A program made the translations under genes and the position numbers. A model generated the notes under the pieces. That model saw only the letters and a list, made by a program, of their open reading frames with translations, was not told where the DNA came from and did no database searches. From JACCXG01 sp963836735 (lineage in GTDB: Bacteria > Acidobacteriota > Vicinamibacteria > Vicinamibacterales > 2-12-FULL-66-21), in NCBI GenBank assembly GCA_963836735.1, contig CAWIKP010000021.1, positions 1-64,000 of the forward strand: a DNA stretch of 64,000 nucleotides, written 5' to 3'. The first letter of the stretch is position 1; each line of letters starts with the position of its first letter. This document shows, piece by piece, positions 26,662-36,758 of this stretch.

Positions 26662-27838
26662 GTGAGCGACTTCGATCTGATCATCGTGGGTGCCGGACCT
26701 GGTGGCTCGAACGCGGCATCGGTGGCGCTCGACGCGGGCCTCCGCGTCGTCCAGATTGATTCGGCCCGCTTTCCACGGGTGAAGCCGTGCGCGGGTGGAG
26801 TCACGCTGAAGGCAGCCGCGGCGCTGCGCTACGCGCTCGATCCTTCGGTCTGCCGTTCCTTCGACGCCATCGAGTTCAATCTGTCGAACGGCCGCAGAAA
26901 CCGGTTCACGCATCCGGGTCCGGTGCTTCATACCGTCTACCGGCCGGCATTCGACAACCGGCTGGTCAGCGAAAACCTTTCACGGCGCAACTTCACGTTC
27001 ATGGACGGGCGGCGGGTGACGAGTGTGGAGTACGACCGCCGCTTCGTCGTGAGGACCGATGCCGGTACCGGTGACCGGTTCTCAATTGATCGGAGCAGAC
27101 GGCGCGTACAGCGTCGTCAACCGCACGTTCCGGATTGGGGCGCCGCGCGCCCTCGCGACCGCGGTCGAGATCAATGTTCCTTTCTCGGGTTTGACGAAGC
27201 CGGCGGACACGGTGCCTTGCCTCGATTACGGCGCGATCCCGCACGGGTACGGCTGGGTCTTTCCAAAAGACGACCATTGGTCCGTAGGCCTGTATTCGCT
27301 CTCGCCGCGGACGCCGAACATCCGTGAAAGGCTGTCGGCTTACCTGCGCTCGAAGAACCTGCCGGTCGCCGACCGGCTCGATGGCATGGAGGCTTTCAGA
27401 ATACCCGTGGGCGGGTTCCGGTTGCGACGACCCGCATGCCCCGTGTACGTGGTCGGCGACGCCGGCGGATTTGCCGACGCGCTGACCGGCGAAGGCATCT
27501 ACTCGGCGCTCGAGAGCGGGCGCCTGGCCGGAGAGGTCGCCGCCGACGTGGCCGGCGGGCGAGGCCGTCACGACGCGTATTACCGGCGCCTGTGGCGCAC
27601 GGTGCTCTGCGATACGGCGATCAGCTACTGGCTCGCGCGCCCGTTCTATCGCGATGTCGATCGCGGGATCGCGGTCCTCGGAAGCCCGCTGGTCTGGCGT
27701 CCGCTGATCGAAGGCGCCGGGAGAGGCGCGACGCTCGGTGAATCCCTGCTCAAGAGCGCGGCGTATCTGGTTCGCTCGTGGGCCCGCGACCTTCCTCGGC
27801 CCAGCTCTGGCGCCACTACCGTCTCGCCGGTTCGATAG
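26662..27838 (+). CDS. Geranylgeranyl-reductase-like FAD-dependent oxidoreductase (frameshifted)
   Basis: Starts with GTG 26662. The dinucleotide fold is at the N-terminus (IIVGAGPGGSNAASVALDAG), followed by the family motif KPCAGGVTLKAA and a ribosyl-binding region. The frame changes near 27070 and continues LIGADGAYSVVNRTF, then GYGWVFPKDDHWSVGLY and the FAD-binding GDAGGFADALTGEGIYSALE. This is the geranylgeranyl reductase (ChlP/BchP/digeranylgeranylglycerophospholipid reductase) superfamily, which saturates prenyl double bonds or oxidises related lipids. The substrate is unproven. It converges with a phytoene-desaturase-like gene, suggesting isoprenoid lipid metabolism. Confidence 0.82.
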
Positions 27839-27955
27839 CACACCCACCCCTACGATCCGTCGCCGGGCCGATTGCCGGCGGCGGAGCTCGCCCCGCCACA
27901 CGGGCTCACGGCTCGGCCAATCCGGTACCTGGAACTTGCCCGGCGTTCTTGGTGT

Positions 27956-27987
27956 TCGTCGTGTCGTCGTCTCGTCGTCTCGTCGTG
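27956..27987. repeat. GTCGTCTC tandem repeat in a convergent spacer
   Basis: A simple repeat with eight-base periodicity (GTCGTCTC repeated, then GTCGTG) lies in the 208-bp spacer between two convergent flavoprotein genes. The spacer also has CGGCCGAAGGCCG, a short palindrome that could help end transcription. No gene is visible there. Confidence 0.45.
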
Positions 27988-28046
27988 CCTTGCGGCCGAA
28001 GGCCGCCGTGATCACGAAGACAGCGTGACAGCGGAGGATGTAGGTA

Positions 28047-29754
28047 CTAGCTCTCGGCTGGAGCGCTTCGCGGCGTCTGCCGCCGTGCCGCGAACGGCAG
28101 CGACTCTCTGAACGCGGCCCATGCGGCATGCCGCCATGAATGCCCGTCGCCTCGCTCGAACACCAGCCGATCCCACTCCTTGAAACGGCGAAACACCGCC
28201 GGCTCGGTGAGCGGCCAGATGGCGACGCGGGGCGCTGGAGATTCCGCCCGATCGAGCAGCGCGTTGGTGGCCCGGCGGCCCGCTTCGTTGGCGGCTTCCA
28301 TGCAGGCCAGATCGGTGCCCGTGCGCACGTAGTCGGCCGCGAGGAACAGGTTCGGGATCTCGGTCCAGGCATGCGGCCGATCGGCGAGCGAGCCGACGGT
28401 GTTGATCAGGAGCGGCTCCAGGTTGGCCGCCTGCGAGGGGTTCGGATACACGATGGCGGGATCGAGGAACCACCGCATGATCTTCGCGGTCGTCAGCTGC
28501 TTCTGCCCCTCGGCGTCGAGGTGCGCGAGAATCTGCAGCCATACCTCGTTCTTGATTTCGACCGGATCGCACTCCCTCGCCGGCTTGCCGTAGAGCATGC
28601 CCGGCGTTTCCCAGTCCGAGATGTCCACCGACAGGATCCCTTTCACTTCACCATCGCCGTACTCCGACAAATCGATCGAATGCCAGAACTGATCCTGTGA
28701 CACCGACGTCAGCGCCCATGGTGAGTCCACGTACACGATGTGTCCGTGAACGATCGGCGCGCGCCGTGCGAGGTAGAACTGGATGCCGTTCATCCAGGCG
28801 GTACGGAGGCGGCCGATGTTGGCCATCGACGGCGCCGCCCGTTTCAGGTCTTCGGTCAGCAGCGACGTCATGACTTCGACCGGGAGAGCCGCGACGTAGT
28901 AGTCGGCGGTGACGTCGGCCAGCTGCCCCTCGTGCTCGATGGTGACGTGGCTGATGCGCTGGCCGTCGACGTGAATCCGCCGGACCGCCGCATCGTGCTG
29001 AAACACCACCCCGAGCTGCTCGAGATGCGCGACCCACGGGTCGATCCACATCTCGTTGGTCGGACCCGACAGGACCGAGTCGACGTCCACGCCGTGCGTG
29101 AGCAGACCGAGACCGAGCTGCAGTCCGATCGCGCCAACCGTGCGCGTGCTCCCCTCCTCGGCGCGGATGGCGACCATCAGCCGGGTGAAGCCCTGGCCGA
29201 GGAACTGCTGGTAGCCCGGCGAACGCTGGCTCGCCTGCGTGAAGTCCCACCATGCCACGTGCTCGTACTCGTGCAACCGCCGCTCGTCGCAGCTGGTCAG
29301 CCACACCAGCAGGCGGCGCACGTAATGCACCAGGTCGCGGATGGGGATGAGCCGGAAGAAATCGAACGCTCCGCGGATCGCTGTCTTCCAGTCGTGCCGA
29401 TCACGCGGGAAGCCGGGAGCAGACCAGCATGTCGGGCGCGCCGGCCCGCGCCAGGGCGGTCCTCGTCGTCGGGACGAGGTTGTCGAGCACGCCCCGCGGG
29501 TTGTCGCGGAACGGAATGCGCGACATGGTGTCGTGGACGTGACGGTAGAACCCGGGAAAGAACCGGAACCCGTGCTCGCCCGGCAGCAGCTTGCGGCCTT
29601 CCACAGCGCTGTTCGGGACCGGGATGCTCCGGGCCTTGCCGCCGAAGATCGGCTTGCTTTCGAAGACGCGCACCTCGAAACCGCGCTCGGCGAGCTCGTG
29701 CGCCGTGCTCAGCCCGCCGATCCCGCCGCCGAGAATGGCCACCGTCCGTCCCAC
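28047..29754 (-). CDS. Phytoene-desaturase-like / amine-oxidase family FAD-dependent oxidoreductase (frameshifted)
   Basis: Start taken as GTG 29754, where the product begins VGRTVAILGGGIGGLSTAHE, a classic FAD-binding Rossmann motif, followed by GFEVRVFESKPIFGGKARSI. The frame changes near 29400 (RHDWKTAIR), and the long second part carries GPTNEMWIDPWVAHLEQLG, YYVAALPVEVM and the C-terminal FAD contact LFLAADYVRTGTDLACMEA. These are features of carotenoid desaturases and hydroxysqualene dehydroxylases. A carotenoid or squalene substrate is likely but not shown. The family link is strong, the exact reaction uncertain. Confidence 0.82.
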
Positions 29755-29840
29755 GCGCCCCCCGTCTGAAATTGGCTGCTGATGAGGAAATCGGAAACGG
29801 GGACCGAAACCCGACAGACAGGAACAGAGGGTTCCAAGGT

Positions 29841-30021
29841 GCAGGGTTCCGGGTGCCGGGTTCGGTTCGGGGTTCATGGTTCGGTTCGGGTTCGGGGTTC
29901 CAGGTTCGGTCCACGACCGCTGAGCCTGCCTGACGCCGAACCGCGAACCTCGAACCATGAACCCCGAACCGAACCATGAACCTCAGAACCGAACCCGGCA
30001 CCCGGCACCCGGCACCCGGAA
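29841..30021. repeat. Imperfect inverted repeat with tandem G-rich arms
   Basis: Left arm 29841-29909 is built from GGTTCGG-type words. Right arm 29936-30021 is its reverse complement (CCGAACC words, plus three CCGGCAC copies) with small indels. The arms share GGTTCATGGTTCGGTTCGGG and its complement, separated by about 26 bases. It lies in the 395-bp spacer between the divergent desaturase and MFS genes, so it occupies their shared promoter region. No protein-coding signal. Confidence 0.8.
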
Positions 30022-30149
30022 CCGATCCCCAGCATGCACAGACTGAGAGGGGACGCGCCGGCTCCGCGAGGACTTCTCTACAATAGCGTCAGATGTTGGC
30101 CCGCCCGGAATCGCTCGCTCCGGCGCCCGAGTTCGAGGCGCGCCCCTGA

Positions 30150-31409
30150 ATGGCCCCAGTCGCCTCGTCCGTCCCGTCGCGCCCGGTCACCAGCTACGCC
30201 TGGGTGGTGGTCGCGCTGCTCGTGCCGGTTGCGCTCCTCAACTACCTCGATCGCCAGATGCTGGCCTCGATGAAGTTCTCGGTGATGCGCGACATCCCGG
30301 ACATCGGGCGCGAGGCCAACTGGGGGACGATTCTCGCGCTCTTCAAATGGGTCTATGCGTTCCTGAGCCCGATCGGCGGATACCTCGCGGACCGCTACAG
30401 CCGCCGGCACGTCATCGCCGGCAGCCTGTTCGTGTGGTCGCTGGTGACGTGGACCACCGGACACGTCACCACCTACGAGCAGCTGCTCGCGACCCGCGCG
30501 CTGATGGGCATCAGCGAAGCCTTCTACATTCCCGCGGCGCTTGCCTTGATTGCCGACTTCCACACCGGGCCCACGCGCTCTCGCGCGGTCGGTCTCCATC
30601 AGATGGGAATCTACGTCGGCGTCATCATCGGCGGGTTTGGCGGTTACGCCGCCGACCATCCTGATCTTGGCTGGCGCTGGGCGTTCAGCCTGTGCGGGCT
30701 GATCGGGATCGCCTATGCCGTGCCGCTCTTCCTCTCGCTGCGCAACCCGCCGCGGCCCAAGGACGATCCGGCCACGCGGCCGTCGCCGGCCGGGGCCCTG
30801 CGGGAGCTGCTCGGCAACGGATCGTTCATTCTCCTGGTGCTCTACTTCACGCTTCCGGCGCTGGCCGGCTGGATCGTGCGCGACTGGATGCCGGCGATCC
30901 TGAAAGCAGAGTTCAACATCGGCCAGGGGCTCGCCGGTGTCTCCGCGACGTTGTACTGGCAGGTCGCCGCGGTGGTTGGGGCCGTGGCCGGCGGCTGGCT
31001 CGCCGATCGCTGGATGCGCACGACCGCGCGCGGACGCATCTACGTGAGCGCGATTGGCATGTCCCTCATCGTGCCGGCGATGTTCGGCGTCGGCTACGCA
31101 CCGCAGACGGGACTGTTGTGGGTCGCCATCGCGTTCCTCATGTTGTTCGGACTCGGCTGGGGATTCTTCGACTCGAACAACATGCCGATCCTCTGCCAGA
31201 TCGCGCGTCCGGAGCTGCGCGCCACCGGTTACGGGATCATGAACCTGGTGAGCATCAGCTGCGGCGGATTCGCCGACTGGGGCTTCGGCCTGCTCCGCGA
31301 CCGGCATGTGCCCCTGTTCGGCATCTTCTCGGTGTTCGCGAGCACGGCCATCATCTCGATCCTGCTGGTGCTGCTGATCAAGCCACGGTACGCTTCGGGG
31401 GAGATTTGA
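30150..31409 (+). CDS. MFS transporter, probable sialic-acid (or hexuronate-type) permease
   Basis: A 419-residue, twelve-helix major facilitator. TM1 ends in the LNYLDRQMLASM motif typical of anion:cation symporters. The conserved GYLADRYSRR loop between TM2 and TM3 and the second-half GGWLADRWMR repeat are present. The stop overlaps the TTG start of the N-acetylneuraminate lyase, so the two are translated together. Uptake of sialic acid (or a sialoside product) across the inner membrane is the best inference from that context. The sequence alone does not fix the substrate. Confidence 0.85.
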   Translation: MAPVASSVPSRPVTSYAWVVVALLVPVALLNYLDRQMLASMKFSVMRDIPDIGREANWGTILALFKWVYAFLSPIGGYLADRYSRRHVIAGSLFVWSLVTWTTGHVTTYEQLLATRALMGISEAFYIPAALALIADFHTGPTRSRAVGLHQMGIYVGVIIGGFGGYAADHPDLGWRWAFSLCGLIGIAYAVPLFLSLRNPPRPKDDPATRPSPAGALRELLGNGSFILLVLYFTLPALAGWIVRDWMPAILKAEFNIGQGLAGVSATLYWQVAAVVGAVAGGWLADRWMRTTARGRIYVSAIGMSLIVPAMFGVGYAPQTGLLWVAIAFLMLFGLGWGFFDSNNMPILCQIARPELRATGYGIMNLVSISCGGFADWGFGLLRDRHVPLFGIFSVFASTAIISILLVLLIKPRYASGEI

Positions 31410-32333
31410 TCGGTCCGCTTCACCACTTCGTCGCCGCGGTCCACTCGCCCTTCGACGCGCGCGGCGCGATCGCTCCCGATGCCGTCGCCGTCCAGGCCTC
31501 GTTTCTCGCGGCCAACGGCATCCGCACGGCGTTCATCACCGGCACGACCGGCGAGTGTCATTCGCTGACCTGCGAGGAGCGGCTGACCCTCTACGATGCC
31601 TGGGCCAGCGCCGGCCCGGCGCATGGGCTCGCGGTGATCGGGCACGTCGGCGGGAACTCGATCGAGGATGCGCGCCTGCTTGCGCGGCGGGCGCGCGAAC
31701 GGAAGTTTGCGGCGATCAGCACGCTGGCGCCGTCGTACTTCAAGCCGGCGGGCCTGGCCGACCTCATCGACTGGTGCGCGGTCATTGCCGCGGAAGCACC
31801 CGACCTGCCGTTCTACTACTACGACATTCCATCCATGAGCGGCGTGTCGCTGCCAGTCGATCGATTTCTCGTCGAAGCGCCCGCGCGAATTCCAAATCTT
31901 GCCGGCGTGAAGTTCACGAACCTGGATCTGGTGTCGTATCGCCGCTGCCTCGACGTCGCCGGCGGCAGGTTCGATCTGCCGTGGGGCACGGACGAGGCGC
32001 TGTTGGCGGCGCTCGCCACCGGGGCGCGCGGGCGCGGTGGGCTCGACCTACAACTGGGCGCCGGGGCTCTACGTGGAGCTCTCCGACGCCTTCACGCGCG
32101 GCGATCTCGACGAGGCGCGACGCCTGCAATCGATTTCGATCGCAATGATCGACGCGATCGCGGCCACGGGCTTCATGGGGACCGCGAAGGCGTTGATGTG
32201 CCGGCTCGGTGTGCCGGTGGGCGCCGCCCGGTCACCGTTGAGCAATCCCACGACTGCGCAGGTGGACGCGCTCCTCGCGCGTCTCGACGATCTGGGATTC
32301 GGTCGATGGGGCGCTCGGCGTCCGGGTCGATGA
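31406..32333 (+). CDS. nanA: N-acetylneuraminate lyase-like DHDPS family protein (frameshifted)
   Basis: Starts with TTG 31406 inside the MFS stop, with GGGGGAGA just upstream. The TIM-barrel family motif GTTGECHSLT, the tyrosine-rich FYYYDIPSMSGVSLP and the Schiff-base lysine in LAGVKFTN are all of the N-acetylneuraminate lyase type rather than dihydrodipicolinate synthase (which has GVKEA). The frame changes near 32030 and resumes with GSTYNWAPGLYVELSDA. The enzyme splits sialic acid into N-acetylmannosamine and pyruvate. The context of a transporter before and a sialidase after supports this. Its stop overlaps the sialidase ATG. Confidence 0.87.
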
Positions 32334-33477
32334 TCCGGACGAGTCTCGCGGCAGTCCTCGTCATCGCCGCCGTCAGCTCGACCCCGGCGGGCCGGCAGGA
32401 CACCGCTGCTCCCGTGACGCCCGTAATGATCGACGTGTTCGTCGCGGGCGAAGGCGGATACCACACCTACCGGATCCCATCTGCGATCGTCACGCCGAAG
32501 GGAGCCCTGCTCGCCTTCGCCGAAGGACGCCGGGCCGGCGCGGGAGATGCCGGCGACATCGACCTGGTGCTCCGGCGCAGTCGTGACGGCGGGCGCTCCT
32601 GGACCCCGATGCAGGTCATCGGCGACAACGGGCCCAACACCTTCGGCAACCCCTGCGCGGTCGTGGACACCCGCACGAACACGATCTGGCTGCTCATCAC
32701 CCAGAACCGGGGCACGGATCGCGAGAAAGACATCATCGCGGGCACCAGCGAGGGCGGCCGGACGGTCTGGGCGATGCGCTCCCAGGACGATGGCGCGACG
32801 TGGTCGACGCCGGTTGAGATCACCGCCAGCGTGAAGGCGCCGGAGTGGACCTGGTACGCAACCGGCCCCGGCGTCGGCGTCCAGTTGAGAAGCGGTCGTC
32901 TCGTCAGTACCGGGAAACCACGCCGAAGCAAAGACTGGTGTGCACCGCTCGCATCTGATCTTCAGCGATGACGGTGGAAAGAGCTGGACGGTCGGCGCAA
33001 GCTCGGATCCGGGCACCAACGAAAGCCAGGCCGTGGAGCTGGCCGACGGCCGGCTGCTGCTGAACATGCGCAATCACCCGCCCAGGCCCGAGAACTTCCG
33101 GATGATCGCGCGAAGCAGCGACGGGGGACGAACGCTGTCGCCCGCGGCGGCGGACCGCGCGCTCATAGAACCGCCGGCACAGGCCAGCCTGCTCAGATTC
33201 ACCACCGCGCAGGCCCAGGATCGAAACCGGCTGCTCTTCGCGAATCCGGCCAGCGCGGCGCGTGAGCGGATGACGGTTCGCCTCAGTTACGACGAAGGCG
33301 AAAGCTGGCCGATCTCGCGCGTCGTCCACCAGGGGCCGGCGGCCTACTCGAGTCTCGTGGTAATGCCGGACAGGACGATCGGCGTGCTGTTCGAGCGAGG
33401 AGAGCGATCGCCGTACCGAACGAGTCACACTCGCGCGGTTCACGCTCGAGTGGCTGACCAACGGCAGCGATCGATGA
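32330..33477 (+). CDS. Exo-alpha-sialidase (two frameshifts)
   Basis: ATG 32330 overlaps the lyase stop (ATGA). A signal peptide (SLAAVLVIAAVSSTPAG) indicates export. The YRIPS motif provides an active-site Arg. Four Asp-box repeats (SRDGGRSW, SQDDGATW, SDDGGKSW, SYDEGESW) mark the blades of a six-bladed sialidase propeller, and EGRR and TNESQAVELADGRLL fit catalytic regions. The frame changes near 32906 and 33417. The corrected end is TLARFTLEWLTNGSDR at 33477. It releases terminal sialic acid outside the cytoplasm to feed the two preceding genes. Confidence 0.9.
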
Positions 33478-33598
33478 AGATGATCAGCGGCCCATGGACG
33501 CGCCCGGCCGGCGCCGGACGCGCGGACGGATCCACGCTGTCCTGGCCTGCGCCGCCCGGCTCGGTGCCGACGGCGTGTCGGTGATATACACACACGCC

Positions 33599-35198
33599 AT
33601 GAAGCCACCGCTTGTCATCGCGGCGATCGCGTTCTCCACCCTGGCCGTGAGCCCGGACGCCGGCGAGCCGATCGACGAGGCGATCGTCGCCCGCATCAAG
33701 ACGGAAGCGTTTCAGCACTCGCGCGTGCTGGACACGCTGAGCGAGCTGACGGATGTCTACGGCGCCCGGCTGCGCGGATCGCCGGGCTACGCGGCCGCCG
33801 CCGACTGGGTCAAACAGCGGCTGATCGAGTGGGGATTCGAGAAGGTCACGTTCGAGCCGGGCGGATTTCCGGGCCCGGGCTGGCAGGTCAGGCGCTTCAA
33901 CGTCGAAATGACCGAGCCAGCCTATCTCCACGCGATCGCACAGCCGCTGGCGTGGAGTCCATCCACCAGCGGGCGCGTCTCGGGAACGCCGGTGGTCGTC
34001 GAGGTCTCCGCCCCGGCGGACTTCGAGAAGTATCGCGGGAAGCTCCGCGGCGCCATCGTGATGAACGGCCGGCCGCGCACCGCGGCGGCGACGGCCTTCA
34101 CGCCATCCGCCACACGCTTCACAGACAACGAGCTCGGGCGGGCGTCGTCGTCAATCGATCCGGCCGAGCACGTGCTCGAGACCTACGATGGCCCCGACTA
34201 TGCCGGGGCGGAGCGGGCGCGGCGCCAGGGGCTCGAAACCCGCGCGGCGATCGCGAAGTTCTTCAGGGACGAAGGCGTTGCCGCGGTGCTCATGGCCAGC
34301 CCGCTGTCCTCGGGCGTCATCACGGCCACCGACGCCAGCGGCTTCGATCTCTCGGGACCAGACTGGAAGATTCCGAATCCCGAACCTGGCGCCGCCTTCG
34401 TTCGTGCTCGCACGCGAGCACTACGGCCGCATCGCCAGGCTCGTCGCGCGTCAGCGCCCCGTGAAGGTCGAGCTGCAGCTCGACGCGGAGATCATCCGGG
34501 ACGTACGGAGCCTCAACATCATCGCGGAGATGCCGGGCACCGATCCGAAGCTCGCCGACGAGGTCGTGATGCTCGGCGGGCACTTCGACTCGTGGCATAC
34601 CGGCACCGGCGCCACCGACAACGCCTCCGGCAGCGTCGTGATGATGGAGGCGCTGCGCATCCTGAAAGCCATCGGCGCCAGGCCGCGCCGGACCATCCGG
34701 CTGGCGTTGTGGGATGCCGAGGAAGGCGGCCACATCGGATCGTCCACTTACGTGCGGAATCACTTCGGCGATCCGAGAACGATGGCGCTCAAGCCGGAGC
34801 ACGCGAAGCTGGCGGGCTATTACAACCTCGACAACGGCACCGGAAAGATCCGCGGCGTCTTCCTGCAGGGCAACGAAGCGGTGCGCCCGATCTTCGAAGC
34901 CTGGCTGAAGCCCTTCGCCGCGCTCGGCGCCACCGCGCTGGCGATCCAGCGCGTCGGCGGCACCGATCACCTGGATTTCGATCACGTCGGGCTGCCGGCG
35001 TTTCAATTCGTCCAGGATCCGATCGACTACGAGACCCGAACCCACCACACGAACATGGACGTGCTGGAATCGGTCCAGGAAGCCGATCTTCAGCAGGCCG
35101 CGGCCGTCGTCGCGACCTTCGTGTACCAGACGGCCATGCGCGACGAGAAGCTGCCGCGCACGGCGCTTCCGAAGCCTCCTCAGCTCCGCCATCACTGA
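33599..35198 (+). CDS. Exported M28 family zinc peptidase (frameshifted)
   Basis: Start ATG 33599. A short signal sequence (LVIAAIAFSTLAVSPDAG) is followed by an inserted PA-like region (residues about 110-280) and the M28 catalytic domain. After a frame change near 34395 come GGHFDSWHTGTGATDNASG (His and Asp zinc ligands), DAEEGGHIGSSTY (catalytic and ligand Glu) and the late His in TRTHHTNMDV. Members remove N-terminal residues from peptides. It lies 120 bases after the sialidase and just before a monooxygenase gene, so co-transcription is likely. Confidence 0.88.
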
Positions 35199-36758
35199 AT
35201 GCCTTCAGCGAAACCGGCCGAAGTGCTGATCGTTGGCGCAGGCCCGACCGGCCTGGTCCTGGCGCTGTGGCTGGTGCGGCTCGGCGTCGAGGTGAGGATC
35301 GTCGACAAGACGGCAGAGCCGGGCACGACATCGCGGGCGCTCGCCGTCCAGGCGCGCACGCTCGAGTTCTACCGTCAGCTCGGCATGGCGGATGCCGTCA
35401 TCGCGCGCGGCCGCGACGTGTCAGCCGTGAATCTCTGGGTCGCGGGCCGCAAGGTCGCTCACGCCGCGTTCGGGGATATGGGCGCGGGCATCAGTCCCTA
35501 CCCTTATGCGTTCATTTTTCCCCAGGACGAACACGAGCAGTTGCTGATCGATCACTTGCGCGCCGCAGGCGCCCCGGTCGAGCGCGAGACGGAGCTGGTT
35601 GGGTTCGACGAGCGCGGAGATCATATCGTCGCTCGACTGAAGCGCGCAGACGGACAGCTGGACACCTGCGAGGCCACGTTCTTGGCCGGCTGCGACGGCG
35701 CTCATTCGCGCGTTCGCGAGACGCTGTCGATCGGCTTCGCCGGCGGAACCTACGAGCACCTCTTTTATGTCGCCGATGTCGAGGCGCGCGGACCGGTGAC
35801 GAATGGCGACATCCACGTCGCGCTCGACCGTACCGACTTCCTCGCGGTGTTTCCGCTGAAGGGCAGAGAGCGGGCTCGACTCGTCGGCACGGTGCGGGAC
35901 GAAGTGGAGGCCGCGCACCGCGCCGAGCACCTGACCTGGGACGACGTCAGCAGGCGTGTGCTCGAGTGGATGCGGATCGACGTCGAACGCGTGAACTGGT
36001 TCTCGACCTATCGCGTGCACCATCGGGTCGCGGATCGGTTCCGCAGCGGACGCGCATTCCTCCTCGGTGACGCCGCACACGTTCACAGCCCGGTCGGCGG
36101 CCAGGGCATGAATACGGGTATCGGCGACGCCGTGAACCTGGCGTGGAAGCTTGCCGCGGCTCTCCAGCGACGCGCGGACGACCGCATACTCGACACCTAC
36201 GGGCCCGAGCGAATCGCCTTCGCCCGTCGCCTCGTCGAGACCACCGATCGGGCGTTCACCGCGGTGACCAGTTCCAGCACGAGCGCGCGTGCGCTCCGAC
36301 TGAACGCCGTGCCGCTTGTGTTGCCGCTGCTGGTCAGGCTCAACGCTTTCCGGCGCCTCGCGTTTCGAACGGTCTCGCAGACGGCGATCAACTATCGCCA
36401 CAGCCAGTTGAGCCGAGGGCGCGCGGGCACGGTTCACGGAGGCGACCGCCTGCCGTGGGTTCAGGTCGAATCTTCGCGTCGTGACGCTGACAACTTCGCT
36501 CCACTGACGTCACTCGAGTGGCAGGTGCACGTCTACGGCGAGGCGATCCCGGCGACTCGAGCGCTGTGTGCCGGGCATCGGCTCGCGCTGCACGAGTTCA
36601 CCTGGCAGCGCTCGATGGAGCCCGCCGGTCTGGCGCGGGACGCGCTCTACCTGGTGCGGCCCGACGGCTACGTGGCGCTGGCTGCCCCGGAGCAGTCAGC
36701 GGACGCACTCGGCGCCTATCTCACCGCCCACGGGATTCGCGTTCGGCCGCGGACGTGA
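35199..36758 (+). CDS. FAD-dependent monooxygenase, PheA/TfdB-like
   Basis: A 519-residue flavoprotein starting directly after the M28 stop codon, with no own ribosome site, so probably coupled. The N-terminal FAD fold (LIVGAGPTGLVLALWLVRLG) is followed by the DG motif (FLAGCDGAHSRVRE) and the GD motif (FLLGDAAHVHSPVGGQGMNT). A C-terminal thioredoxin-like domain ends the protein. Relatives hydroxylate phenols or other aromatics with NAD(P)H. The substrate is unknown. The last 38 bases overlap the end of the convergent 36721 gene. It is intact. Confidence 0.9.
   Translation: MPSAKPAEVLIVGAGPTGLVLALWLVRLGVEVRIVDKTAEPGTTSRALAVQARTLEFYRQLGMADAVIARGRDVSAVNLWVAGRKVAHAAFGDMGAGISPYPYAFIFPQDEHEQLLIDHLRAAGAPVERETELVGFDERGDHIVARLKRADGQLDTCEATFLAGCDGAHSRVRETLSIGFAGGTYEHLFYVADVEARGPVTNGDIHVALDRTDFLAVFPLKGRERARLVGTVRDEVEAAHRAEHLTWDDVSRRVLEWMRIDVERVNWFSTYRVHHRVADRFRSGRAFLLGDAAHVHSPVGGQGMNTGIGDAVNLAWKLAAALQRRADDRILDTYGPERIAFARRLVETTDRAFTAVTSSSTSARALRLNAVPLVLPLLVRLNAFRRLAFRTVSQTAINYRHSQLSRGRAGTVHGGDRLPWVQVESSRRDADNFAPLTSLEWQVHVYGEAIPATRALCAGHRLALHEFTWQRSMEPAGLARDALYLVRPDGYVALAAPEQSADALGAYLTAHGIRVRPRT

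Noticed and set aside
26662..29754. Carotenoid biosynthetic gene cluster
   Set aside because: Only two flavoproteins of uncertain substrate are present; no phytoene synthase or cyclase is seen.
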